Below, one piece after another: positions 39,105 to 47,507 of a stretch of 64,000 nucleotides of DNA. A program made the translations under genes and the position numbers. Origin of the DNA: Pseudanabaena yagii GIHE-NHR1 (lineage in GTDB: Bacteria > Cyanobacteriota > Cyanobacteriia > Pseudanabaenales > Pseudanabaenaceae); the NCBI RefSeq assembly GCF_012863495.1, contig NZ_JAAVJL010000001.1, positions 1,736,001-1,800,000 on the forward strand, given 5' to 3'. Numbering within the stretch: the stretch's first letter is position 1; every line of letters starts with the position of its first letter. The notes under the pieces were generated by a model. That model was not told the DNA's origin. It worked only from the letters and a program-made list of their open reading frames with translations, and searched no databases.

Positions 39105-40250
39105 ATGAAGATAGGCGTTATCAAAGAAATAGAATTTGGTGAACGTAGAGTCGCGCTAATTCCTGAAGTTGTTAGTCGCTTGACCAAAAATGGTTTAGAA
39201 GTCTTTGTCGAGAGTCATGCTGGTGAATTATCCTTTTTCGCGGATTCTGCCTATACAGAAGCAGGAGCCAAGATTATTACCGATAAAAGCACTCTCATTA
39301 ACGAATCAGATATTCTGCTTAAGGTGGGAGCACCCCGCGAAGAAGAAGTGAGTATGTTCAAACAAGGACAAATCACCATCGGCTTTCTCAATCCATTAGG
39401 AAGACCCGAACTCATTCGCCGCCTTGCCCATCAAGGAGTCACCGCTCTGAGTATGGAGATGATCCCCCGCAGTAGTCGCGCCCAAAGTATGGATGCGCTC
39501 TCTTCGCAAGCATCGATCGCAGGTTACAAGGCAGTACTCCTCGCCGCCGCCGCCTTACCGAAATACTTACCGATGCTAACCACCGCCGCAGGCACGATCC
39601 CGCCTGCTAAGGTCGTGGTTTTGGGTGCAGGGGTGGCAGGACTTCAGGCGATCGCTACAGCCCGTCGTCTCGGCGCTCAAGTCGAAGCTTACGATATCCG
39701 TCCTGCGGTGCGGGAGGAAGTTCAAAGCCTCGGTGCAAAGTTTATTGATGTAATTTTGCAAGAAGATACTACAGCCGCAGGTGGCTATGCTAAGGAGATT
39801 TCTGAGGCGGCAAAGCATCATGCTCAGGTGGTTTTAGCTAAACACATCAAGGAAGCAGATATTGTGATCACCACTGCCCAAGTCCCTGGACGCAAAGCGC
39901 CTATGATGTTGACGGAAGCCATGATTTCGCAAATGCGGCGCGGTTCGATTATCGTTGATCTTGCAGGTGAGCAGGGTGGTAATTGCGAAGGAACGGTTGC
40001 AGGAAAGGATGTGATTTCCCACGGTGTAACCATCATCTCGCCAATTAATTTGCCTGCAACGATGCCCATCCATGCTTCTCAGAAATACGCGAAGAATTTA
40101 CTCAATCTTCTCAACCATTTAATTAAGAAAGGCGAACTGCATCTTGATTTTGCTGATGACATTATCAGCAGTACTTGCATTACCCACGCTGGCGAAATTC
40201 TCAATCAGCGCGTGAAAGATGCTCTATCACAATTAGCAGTTACCGCCTAG
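39105..40250 (+). CDS. pntA: NAD(P) transhydrogenase subunit alpha part 1
   Basis: 381 residues forming the NAD(H)-binding domain I of proton-translocating transhydrogenase, which couples hydride transfer between NADH and NADP+ to proton movement. Seen: GVIKEIEFGERRVALIPEVV, the Rossmann loop VVLGAGVAGLQAIATARRLG, VEAYDIRPAVREEVQSLGAK and the AGEILNQRVKDAL end. In cyanobacteria the alpha subunit is split in two; part 2 follows after 46 bp. First gene of the pnt operon. Confidence 0.96.
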   Translation: MKIGVIKEIEFGERRVALIPEVVSRLTKNGLEVFVESHAGELSFFADSAYTEAGAKIITDKSTLINESDILLKVGAPREEEVSMFKQGQITIGFLNPLGRPELIRRLAHQGVTALSMEMIPRSSRAQSMDALSSQASIAGYKAVLLAAAALPKYLPMLTTAAGTIPPAKVVVLGAGVAGLQAIATARRLGAQVEAYDIRPAVREEVQSLGAKFIDVILQEDTTAAGGYAKEISEAAKHHAQVVLAKHIKEADIVITTAQVPGRKAPMMLTEAMISQMRRGSIIVDLAGEQGGNCEGTVAGKDVISHGVTIISPINLPATMPIHASQKYAKNLLNLLNHLIKKGELHLDFADDIISSTCITHAGEILNQRVKDALSQLAVTA

Positions 40251-40296
40251 CCCTTCCTAGCCCCTTTCTCTAAGGGAGAAGGGGAATCAAAAAACT

Positions 40297-40587
40297 ATGA
40301 ATGAATCATTAATTAGCGCTCTATTTGTCTTTGTACTTGCTTCCTTTGCAGGATTTGAAGTAATTAACAAGGTTCCACCAACATTGCATACACCGCTAAT
40401 GTCAGGTTCCAATGCCATTTCAGGAATCTCGGTCATTGGCGCTCTCATCGTCGCAGGTAGCGATGTAAATCCCAATCTCTCCGTAGTTCTCGGACTAATC
40501 TCAGTGGTCTGCGCCACCATCAACGTTGTCGGCGGCTTTCTAGTCACTGATCGCATGTTGCAAATGTTCAAGAAGAAAGAGGCATAA
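40297..40587 (+). CDS. NAD(P) transhydrogenase subunit alpha part 2
   Basis: 96 residues with three membrane helices (LFVFVLASFAGFEVINKV, AISGISVIGALIVAGS, LSVVLGLISVVCATINVVGG) and the VPPTLHTPLMSGSNAISGI signature of the domain II fragment usually called PntAB. It ends 6 bases before pntB. Confidence 0.95.
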   Translation: MNESLISALFVFVLASFAGFEVINKVPPTLHTPLMSGSNAISGISVIGALIVAGSDVNPNLSVVLGLISVVCATINVVGGFLVTDRMLQMFKKKEA

Positions 40588-40593
40588 ATTGCG

Positions 40594-42006
40594 ATGTTAG
40601 AGAATATCTCGAACTACATACCAACTGGGATTCAGTTAACTTACCTAGTTGCAGCCTCACTCTTTATCGTCGGTCTCAAACAGATGGGATCACCAGCCAC
40701 TGCGCGTCAGGGCAATTTGCTAGGAGCGATCGCTATGTTACTGGCGGTCGTGGCAACATTACTCGATAAACAAGTTTTAAGCTATGGCTTGATTTTAGTG
40801 GCGATCGTGATCGGTTCCGTCATTGGTGCGCTGATTGCCTATAAAGTCGCCATGACCGATATGCCACAGATGGTCGGGTTACTGAATGGATTAGGTGGTT
40901 TAGCTTCTTCTTTAGTTGCCGTGGGAGCATATTGGCAAGTCATCAGTCATGGGCAAACCCTTGCCCTAGCCGATAACCTATCGATTATCATCAGCATCCT
41001 CATCGGCAATATTACCTTTACAGGAAGTATGGTTGCCTTTGCTAAATTACAGGGGATCATTAAGGGTGCACCGATTCGCTTTGCCTATCAGCAGACTATC
41101 AACATTCTCCTATTAGCTGCCTTTGTCTTTGGTTCGATCCTCTTAATTATCAATCCTGCCGATCTTGCGGGCTTCATTGGGATTAATGTCGTTTCCCTCC
41201 TCGTCGGTGTGCTGTTTGTGATCCCCATCGGTGGCGGTGATATGCCCGTGGTGATCTCGCTGCTTAACTCCCTTTCAGGGGTTGCCGCCAGTGCAGCAGG
41301 TTTTGTGGTGATGAACAATGTGTTGATTATTTCGGGCGCATTAGTTGGTGCATCAGGTTTAATCCTCACCCAGATCATGTGCAAAGCCATGAACCGCACC
41401 CTCACCAATGTGCTATTTAGTGGCTTTGGTTCCCCCGTTGCTACTAGTGGTGATGCAGGTGACAATGCCAATAAGAGCGTCAAAACCATCGATCCCGAAG
41501 AATGCGCGATGATGTTGGGCTATGCGCGATCGGTCGTCATCGTCCCCGGTTATGGTATGGCAGTTGCCCAAGCCCAGCACGCTGTCCGCGAATTGTCCGA
41601 TATGCTCGAACGCAAAGGCGTAGAAGTGAAGTTTGCGATTCATCCTGTGGCAGGACGGATGCCCGGACATATGAATGTGTTACTCGCTGAAGCAAATGTT
41701 CCCTATTCGCAACTCTATGACATGGATGATATCAATACACAGTTTGAGAATACTGATGTCGTTTTGATTATCGGTGCTAACGATGTGGTTAATCCTGCGG
41801 CACGGACTAATCAAGCTAGTCCTATTTACGGAATGCCTATTCTGGAAGTGGATCGTGCTAAAAATGCGATCGTGATTAAACGCGGTATGAGTGCAGGTTT
41901 TGCTGGCGTAGAGAATGATCTGTTCTATCAGCAAAAAACAATGATGCTCTTTGGTGGAGCCAAGGACATGGTAGGCAAGCTTGCCAATGAGCTGAAGCAG
42001 ATATAA
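40594..42006 (+). CDS. pntB: NAD(P) transhydrogenase subunit beta
   Basis: 470 residues. About nine membrane helices (domain II) and a C-terminal NADP(H)-binding domain III: VVIVPGYGMAVAQAQHAV, IHPVAGRMPGHMNVLLAEAN, VVLIIGANDVVNPAAR and FYQQKTMMLFGGAK. Completes the enzyme with the two preceding genes. A small hairpin (42018-42045) follows the stop. Confidence 0.97.
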   Translation: MLENISNYIPTGIQLTYLVAASLFIVGLKQMGSPATARQGNLLGAIAMLLAVVATLLDKQVLSYGLILVAIVIGSVIGALIAYKVAMTDMPQMVGLLNGLGGLASSLVAVGAYWQVISHGQTLALADNLSIIISILIGNITFTGSMVAFAKLQGIIKGAPIRFAYQQTINILLLAAFVFGSILLIINPADLAGFIGINVVSLLVGVLFVIPIGGGDMPVVISLLNSLSGVAASAAGFVVMNNVLIISGALVGASGLILTQIMCKAMNRTLTNVLFSGFGSPVATSGDAGDNANKSVKTIDPEECAMMLGYARSVVIVPGYGMAVAQAQHAVRELSDMLERKGVEVKFAIHPVAGRMPGHMNVLLAEANVPYSQLYDMDDINTQFENTDVVLIIGANDVVNPAARTNQASPIYGMPILEVDRAKNAIVIKRGMSAGFAGVENDLFYQQKTMMLFGGAKDMVGKLANELKQI

Positions 42007-42017
42007 GTAATACCAAC

Positions 42018-42045
42018 TCACGAAAGTGTTGTCACACTTTCGTGA
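42018..42045. terminator. hairpin after pntB
   Basis: TCACGAAAGTGT / ACACTTTCGTGA stem, 4-base loop, 12 bases beyond the pntB stop. There is no T-run, so termination is uncertain. It is the first of four hairpins in a row. Confidence 0.45.
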
Positions 42046-42074
42046 ATTAAAACCCAAACCTAGTAAAGGTTTTC

Positions 42075-42107
42075 AAAACTAAAAATGGCTATGCCATTTT
42101 TAGTTTT
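42075..42107. terminator. second hairpin after pntB
   Basis: Perfect 15-base arms AAAACTAAAAATGGC / GCCATTTTTAGTTTT with TAT loop. The T-rich right arm suits a terminator on either strand. Confidence 0.5.
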
Positions 42108-42111
42108 GGTA

Positions 42112-42206
42112 TATAGCGCTTTTCAAGCAAGCGAGGTAAATAGGTTTGTTTCCCCGCCTTCGGCGGGGAAACAAACCTATACTTCACTAGGTGGGTAAAC
42201 GCTATA
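42112..42206. repeat. nested inverted repeat with strong central hairpin
   Basis: TATAGCG (42112) and CGCTATA (42200) are outer inverted ends; inside lies a perfect 19-base stem, ATAGGTTTGTTTCCCCGCC at 42140-42158 pairing with 42162-42180. Looks like a small MITE-like or folded intergenic element. Confidence 0.55.
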
Positions 42207-42208
42207 AA

Positions 42209-42237
42209 GTATAGGCGACGCGAAGCGTCGCCTATAC
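42209..42237. repeat. hairpin before the ABC permease gene
   Basis: Perfect 13-base arms GTATAGGCGACGC / GCGTCGCCTATAC with GAA loop, 53 bases upstream of the permease start. Confidence 0.6.
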
Positions 42238-42289
42238 CGATTTGATTAGAGTTATCATAGTTAAAGTGGCTAAATTGTCTGAAGAAACT

Positions 42290-43147
42290 ATGACTCAAAC
42301 CCTTACAAACCAAGAATTAATCGAATCTCCTAATTCCAGTGCCGCCGAATTTTGGCAAGAGGTTTCAGCGCTAACCAAAAGACTATTCATTCAACTACGC
42401 CGCCGCCCCACGACATTGATCGCAGGTGTATTGCAACCTCTGATGTGGTTACTCTTGTTTGGAGCATTGTTTAGTGGTTTGCCTAAGGGGCTAGTTGGTG
42501 ATGGTCAAACCTATGTCCAGTTTTTAGCGGCGGGGATCATTGTCTTTACTGCTTTTAGCAGTGCTCTTAACTCAGGATTGCCAATGCTGTTCGATCGCGA
42601 ATTTGGGTTCCTCAATCGCATCTTAGTTGCTCCCCTCATATCTCGATTTTCGATCATTGCCGCTTCCGCAGTTTTTATCATTGCCTTGAGCATGGTGCAA
42701 ACGATCGCGATCGTTTCTGTCAGTGGCTTAATGGGAGCAGGTTTTCCCAGTATTAGCGGATTAGCCGTAATGGCATTAATCTTAATTCTCTTAATTGTGG
42801 ACTTCACAATGTTGAGTCTTGGGCTTGCCTTTGCCATGCCCGGACACCAAGAAATGCTAGCGTTTATTTTCTTAGTCAATTTACCTTTGCTGTTTTCCAG
42901 TACTGCCCTCGCGCCCCTTGGTTTCATGCCCACTTGGTTGCAATGGATCGCTAGCCTCAATCCCCTATCTTGGGCAATCGAGCCAATCCGTTATGTCTAT
43001 AGCCACAGCGTATGGTCATGGGATAGCGTCGTTTTCACTGCACCTTGGGGAAATATGACCATTCTGAATACTGCGATCGCTTTACTGAGCTTCGGTATAT
43101 TCGTAGGTGTATTCATTCGTGGAACTTTACGTCGAGGCATAGCATGA
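42290..43147 (+). CDS. ABC-2 type transporter permease
   Basis: 285 residues from the ATG at 42290 (an upstream TTG frame is unlikely). A cytoplasmic start (FWQEVSALTKRLFIQLRRRP) precedes six membrane segments, with the ABC-2 pattern QPLMWLLLFGALFSGLP, SGLPMLFDREFGFLNRILVA and the later LAPLGFMPTWLQWIASLNPL. It would export a drug, lipid or polysaccharide. The nucleotide-binding partner is not adjacent, so it must come from elsewhere. Its stop overlaps the next start as ATGA. Confidence 0.88.
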   Translation: MTQTLTNQELIESPNSSAAEFWQEVSALTKRLFIQLRRRPTTLIAGVLQPLMWLLLFGALFSGLPKGLVGDGQTYVQFLAAGIIVFTAFSSALNSGLPMLFDREFGFLNRILVAPLISRFSIIAASAVFIIALSMVQTIAIVSVSGLMGAGFPSISGLAVMALILILLIVDFTMLSLGLAFAMPGHQEMLAFIFLVNLPLLFSSTALAPLGFMPTWLQWIASLNPLSWAIEPIRYVYSHSVWSWDSVVFTAPWGNMTILNTAIALLSFGIFVGVFIRGTLRRGIA

Positions 43148-43854
43148 TTGCGGAAACAGGTGAAGTTCCCACTTTTCCTGATGCACAGCCTTTTGCCGAT
43201 AACTGGTCATATCTCAAGGCGGAACTGGCTTGGCTCGATCGCGTATTGATGCGATCGCTATCAAAACAACGTCAGAGCAATCAAGAAATTGATCGCGTTG
43301 CCAAGTCACCCGTCGATCGCTCGACCAGTCATTGGTGGAAAGGCTTTATGGCGATCGATCCTTCCAAAGGCGGCAGCCTTGTTCCGCCACAAACTCCTCA
43401 AAATCAGCATCCCCTCGGACGCTATGGCGATCGCCTTGAGGCAAGTCGTCATCAAAATATTAGCTTAGCGATTCCCACCCTATGCGATCGCCTTGAGCTA
43501 GGTCATTTTGAGCGTGATTTACTGATTCTCTGTCTTGCTCCCGAAATCAGTCGTCGCTATGAAAGACTCTATACTTTTTTAAATAATGACGATATCAATT
43601 GCCGACAACCCACAGTGGATCTAGCCCTGCGCCTATTTTGTCGCTCCGATGCTGAATGGCGTAATGCTAGAGGTAAATTTGCGCTTCAATCCCCCTTAAT
43701 TAAACACAAAATCCTGAAACTGTATTTGCCTGAATATAGCACTGCGCGATCACTGCTTTCCAAAGCCATGCTCCTCAGTGAAAAAGCAGTTACTTATTTA
43801 CTCAGTGAAGACTTACCCATTGAAACAGTTATTCCTAAGCCCAGAAAGAGATAA
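43144..43854 (+). CDS. winged-helix-like domain protein resembling the N-terminus of cyanobacterial AAA ATPases
   Basis: 236 residues. LKAELAWLDRVLMRSLSKQR and LCDRLELGHFERDLLILCLA PEISRRYERLYTFLNND resemble, as I remember them, the N-terminal winged-helix part of larger cyanobacterial AAA ATPases, but no Walker motif follows and the protein stops at PKPRKR. It may be a stand-alone homologue or a truncated gene. It is translationally coupled to the ABC permease and ends in a strong terminator. Confidence 0.55.
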   Translation: MIAETGEVPTFPDAQPFADNWSYLKAELAWLDRVLMRSLSKQRQSNQEIDRVAKSPVDRSTSHWWKGFMAIDPSKGGSLVPPQTPQNQHPLGRYGDRLEASRHQNISLAIPTLCDRLELGHFERDLLILCLAPEISRRYERLYTFLNNDDINCRQPTVDLALRLFCRSDAEWRNARGKFALQSPLIKHKILKLYLPEYSTARSLLSKAMLLSEKAVTYLLSEDLPIETVIPKPRKR

Positions 43855-43885
43855 AGACATCACTTAGTGATGTCTTTATCTCTTT
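43845..43885. terminator. bidirectional terminator
   Basis: Perfect 19-base arms AAAGAGATAAAGACATCAC / GTGATGTCTTTATCTCTTT with TTA loop, overlapping the end of the winged-helix gene and preceding the end of the convergent pilin-like gene. Confidence 0.85.
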
Positions 43886-43893
43886 CTTTAGCT

Positions 43894-44487
43894 CTAAGTC
43901 TGATTGCATCCTGAACTTTCAGCTTGGCGTAATGAACCGAGTAAGGTGGAAATAATCACACATTTTTTGCGATCGCCAATTCTTGCAGCAAAGGTAATGC
44001 GACCTAATTCCCCAAGACCATTAGGATTCCCCTGAGATGTAAACTGCACACGATATACATCAGGTTCAGGAATTGCCGTCAGCTTTGTTAAGGTTGTCCG
44101 TGGCTGGGGTTCTGTATCATCAACAATTCGCACCCCATCATCAAAATTTTGCCAAGGTAGACTATCCCAGTAAGCTTGATTGGTCGTTGAAGTAGGTGCT
44201 TGGTGCACAGCATATTGGGAAACATTGGGCGTATTTCTAAAAGTTGCTTGCCACATAGTGTTGCTACGTTTGGCATTGCTCTGAGCTAAGCGCATCACGC
44301 TATAGGCTCGACTTTGGGCAGCGTTTAATCTTTGATTGCTAACAAAGCCTAACCATGATGGCGCAGCGATCGCCGCAAGGACACTAATGATAGTCAGAAC
44401 TACTAAGATTTCAATCAGTGTAAAACCAAGATTTTTACTATAGCGATCGCGTTTCCTTTGGCGATATCTTCTTATAGCCCACAACAT
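43894..44487 (-). CDS. type IV pilin-like (prepilin-type cleavage) protein
   Basis: 197 residues. A basic leader ends in a prepilin peptidase site: SKNLG-FTLIEILVVLTIIS with glycine before the cut and glutamate at +5. The long hydrophobic N-terminal helix and a globular C-terminus (cysteines in KKCVIIST and SSGCNQT) follow, GspH/PilA-like. Last gene of the hps-type cluster, 97 bp after the next pilin gene, whose mature start (APxWLGFVxNxRLxAxQSR) it closely resembles; the two are probably paralogues. Confidence 0.85.
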   Translation of the reverse strand: MLWAIRRYRQRKRDRYSKNLGFTLIEILVVLTIISVLAAIAAPSWLGFVSNQRLNAAQSRAYSVMRLAQSNAKRSNTMWQATFRNTPNVSQYAVHQAPTSTTNQAYWDSLPWQNFDDGVRIVDDTEPQPRTTLTKLTAIPEPDVYRVQFTSQGNPNGLGELGRITFAARIGDRKKCVIISTLLGSLRQAESSGCNQT

Positions 44488-44584
44488 AGTATTTTGTGAT
44501 TTTTAGATGCAATTATCTGACAATTGGCAGTTTAACAAATTATCAGTTTATTTGTATCTAAAATATTTGTACCTAAAATATTTA

Positions 44585-45160
44585 TTAAGGACAATCAGTA
44601 TCTGCTCCTGATTTCATAGAACCTAGAATCGTAGTTATTGAGGTGCATCTTTTACGATTAGGAGTATTAGCAACATTTAAAGTGATTTTAAGTGGATAAT
44701 CAGTAAAATTAGAACAATTATTGACAGTGGTGGGGACTCCTTGGGCGCTAAATGTAATTGTTAATGGGATTGTAGAAGAAAGACTGCATGATGTACCACT
44801 TTTTGTAACCGATAGAACCTGTACGCCTTGCTCTAAATATTGAGCTTGTGATCTACTAGTTACTACATAAGCCCCATTAGTAGGGTCATTGCCAATTTTA
44901 AAATCAACTGTAGTACCACTGCGCTTAGCTACAGCTTGAGCATCTTTTATTGTGCTAAATACGCGGCTTTGAGAAGCGCTGAGTCGATTGTTATTTACAA
45001 AACCCAGCCATCCAGGAGCAACGATCGCCGATAAGACACCGACAATCACCATAACAACTAGAACCTCAATCAACGTAAATCCGTGATCGCGATTTCGTAA
45101 TAATATCCACCGTAATAATTTTTGATTATTTCGCTTTTTAGATAGCCACAGCATTTGCAT
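44585..45160 (-). CDS. type IV pilin-like (prepilin-type cleavage) protein
   Basis: 191 residues with the prepilin site RDHG-FTLIEVLVVMVIVG, then APGWLGFVNNNRLSASQSR as in the neighbouring pilin gene, and a C-terminal cysteine pair (KRCTSITT, DTDCP). A minor pseudopilin of the hps set; possibly the HpsD position, which I cannot confirm. The start may be the first or second ATG (MQM). Confidence 0.85.
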   Translation of the reverse strand: MQMLWLSKKRNNQKLLRWILLRNRDHGFTLIEVLVVMVIVGVLSAIVAPGWLGFVNNNRLSASQSRVFSTIKDAQAVAKRSGTTVDFKIGNDPTNGAYVVTSRSQAQYLEQGVQVLSVTKSGTSCSLSSTIPLTITFSAQGVPTTVNNCSNFTDYPLKITLNVANTPNRKRCTSITTILGSMKSGADTDCP

Positions 45161-45237
45161 ACCTCCTTAAAGATCTAATGCTACAAGAATTAAAGTCTGT
45201 CATTTGACCTGTGGCAACATGACAGACTTCATCAAGG

Positions 45238-46557
45238 CTACTGAGTGTAGACCCTGCCGCGACCAAATGCTCTAATATTACCCGTTGACAGATATGTAGA
45301 ATCAAAAACCCTTCTTTGACTTTCAGTTTGGTTAGGTCTCAATCTTGCAAGTGTATTTCCCCTTAAATAGATTCTTGCAACGTTTTGAGTTGGGTTCACG
45401 CATACATAAAAACTACTAGGAATACCAGTAAAAGTACTAGGAACTCTTAAGGAAGCAGCGGTATTAATCGAACCACCATTGCCAGTACCAACATCTTCTT
45501 TGTAGCAGTCAGGATTAGTTGAAGGAGTGCCTGCGACATTTGCTCTGATTGGAATAACAACTGCTGGATTGCCTGCTGGTGTATTGCTGCCTAAAGTTCC
45601 ATCATCTTGATCAGCAGAGTAAGGCGAGTCATCAAGGTAATCAATCAAAACCGTTGGCGTATTAGTAGATGCAAAACCAGCAGTAGCTCTAGTCCACTTA
45701 TTCATCAGGGCATCTACCGTACCACCAGTAGATGCAAATGGTGCAAAACCTTGATCGGGAACAGACCAATAGTTGACCATACTAGAGCCTGCGATCGCTG
45801 TTGGTGGTGTAACATCGATCCGAGCATATGGTTTTGGATCACTACAGGTAGTAATATCACTCGATTGGCAAGATGAACGGATGCCATCATTTAGTTCCCA
45901 TCGACCTAATCTTACTGCATTTGAGAAGTTTGAGTCTGAGCCATACATCACATAGTATGCAACCAGAGAATAAGCATATCGTCCAGAACCAATTGGCGCA
46001 TTAGGGTCACATGTTCCATTAGTTGTAGTTGTGCCATACTCCAAACACCCTACTTTTTTTGTGATTGTTTTTCCTGCATTTACATACACATCATCTGTAG
46101 GAGCATAGTACTTTCGTTTCCAGAACACTAAAATAGGGGTGCTGCTGGTAAAAGTTGGAAGTTGATCTTGGATACCATTTGGGCTAACCGTATTTAAGCT
46201 GTCAGCATCATAGATATAGACAGCTTCCTGCATATCATCAGCAATATAGTTGAGGGCAGCTTGTACGTCCGACTGCGATTCTACTTTTGCTTGTTCTTTG
46301 CGATCAGTTTCCATAATGTTGACCGTAAAGGCAAGCAAAGTACTGATAATTACCGATGCTATTAACATCGACATCAGCAGTTCGATTAAAGTAAAACCTT
46401 TTACCCTCGCACTCATGCGATCACCTACTGCAAATAACCTAGCAATCAAGCGTTTAAAAAATATCTTTAACTCAAACATCAATCGTCCAAAGCGATCGCG
46501 TTGGAATTTCTGATGAGAACGATTAGTCCTGAATAGTTTGTGAATTGAGAATATCAT
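45238..46557 (-). CDS. hpsC: PilW-like pseudopilin, HpsC-type
   Basis: 439 residues. A long basic leader ends in KG-FTLIELLMSMLIASVII, then a coiled segment (ETDRKEQAKVESQSDVQAAL NYIADDMQEAV) and a large beta-rich domain with several cysteines. Position directly after the HpsA and HpsB genes and the PilW-like start match HpsC of Nostoc, a pseudopilin needed for hormogonium polysaccharide secretion; the symbol rests on synteny and domain type, not on direct alignment. The leader is long (over 50 residues), so a later start is possible. Confidence 0.7.
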   Translation of the reverse strand: MIFSIHKLFRTNRSHQKFQRDRFGRLMFELKIFFKRLIARLFAVGDRMSARVKGFTLIELLMSMLIASVIISTLLAFTVNIMETDRKEQAKVESQSDVQAALNYIADDMQEAVYIYDADSLNTVSPNGIQDQLPTFTSSTPILVFWKRKYYAPTDDVYVNAGKTITKKVGCLEYGTTTTNGTCDPNAPIGSGRYAYSLVAYYVMYGSDSNFSNAVRLGRWELNDGIRSSCQSSDITTCSDPKPYARIDVTPPTAIAGSSMVNYWSVPDQGFAPFASTGGTVDALMNKWTRATAGFASTNTPTVLIDYLDDSPYSADQDDGTLGSNTPAGNPAVVIPIRANVAGTPSTNPDCYKEDVGTGNGGSINTAASLRVPSTFTGIPSSFYVCVNPTQNVARIYLRGNTLARLRPNQTESQRRVFDSTYLSTGNIRAFGRGRVYTQ

Positions 46558-46650
46558 GGCAGTACGGGAGAATTAGGATAGAAGTTATGATTAAAGATAT
46601 TCCAGAAAAGCTTACGCTTACATATACAGGCTTAAATACAGTAGTCATAT

Positions 46651-47355
46651 TTATAAACGACTCTTAATCTGGCTCATCGTACTTGTCGATGGATTAATAT
46701 CAACCTTCATCACTACTAAAGGACAATCTTTTCCGCCACCTGTACTAGTAATAACTCTGCGACCATTTGGACAAAGAGCCTCATTGTTGCCAGTTTGCAA
46801 TGTTAGCCCTGATTGAATTCCATTCAAATTACCTGAACTGTCCTGTGTAAATGCATCAGCCCGATATACTCGTACCTGCATATAAAAACCTTGTGTTGCC
46901 AAATCTGAACCACCAGTTCTCATTGGTTGAACCACTAAGTCTTGTGAATCAGTAACGCTGAAGCCATTGCTATTAGTATCAACCTTGATTCCTTGAATCC
47001 CATTCAAACTCGCAATATTAGAACTACTTGGTGCAGCTACACTTTGAAAATACTGATTGCGTGCAGAGTCTACACTATTGTTGTTAATGAATACTGTTGG
47101 GAAAGCGGGTGTTGGATCAATAATGTTGATTGCACCAGAACGTACCCCATCAATATAACCACGAGCAGCTTGAGTAGCTAAGTCAACTCGTCTTGAATTG
47201 ACTCTCGTTGCTGTTGACAAAACGATCATCGGCAAAATTGCAGTCATGAGAATACTGACCACCACTACAGCCATCAACGCTTCTAGTAGCGAAAACCCTG
47301 ATTGATTCGACATTAAATACTTGATCAGGAATAAACGAGTATTTATTTTTCGCAT
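46651..47355 (-). CDS. hpsB: type IV pilin-like protein, HpsB-type
   Basis: 234 residues with the site SNQSG-FSLLEALMAVVVVSI, a transmembrane helix and a C-terminal domain containing DSQDLVVQPMRTGGSDLATQ and two cysteines (NEALCPNGRR, GGKDCPLVVM). It is the first gene after hpsA, as in the Nostoc hpsABC order; the symbol rests on that synteny. Predicted minor pilin of the polysaccharide-secretion pseudopilus. Confidence 0.7.
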   Translation of the reverse strand: MRKINTRLFLIKYLMSNQSGFSLLEALMAVVVVSILMTAILPMIVLSTATRVNSRRVDLATQAARGYIDGVRSGAINIIDPTPAFPTVFINNNSVDSARNQYFQSVAAPSSSNIASLNGIQGIKVDTNSNGFSVTDSQDLVVQPMRTGGSDLATQGFYMQVRVYRADAFTQDSSGNLNGIQSGLTLQTGNNEALCPNGRRVITSTGGGKDCPLVVMKVDINPSTSTMSQIKSRL

Positions 47356-47455
47356 AGTGGATCACCTTAAATGAGGAGTAGTTAATACCAGTCTGTCAAA
47401 TTTGCCTTAGATTCTACGCTAATAAAGTATTACCCAAATATTTCCTAAAAATTGC

Positions 47456-47496
47456 AAAGATGCTATTTCTACAAACTTTGTAAAAATAGCATCTTT
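47456..47496 (-). terminator. hairpin after hpsA
   Basis: 13-base arms AAAGATGCTATTT / AAATAGCATCTTT with a 15-base loop that itself has ACAAA/TTTGT pairing, 12 bases beyond the hpsA stop. It could attenuate between hpsA and the pilin genes. Confidence 0.5.
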
Positions 47497-47507
47497 AACA
47501 ATCATTA

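Noticed and set aside
43144-43854. Calling this a complete AAA ATPase
   Set aside because: No Walker A or B motif is present before the stop; only the putative winged-helix region is there.
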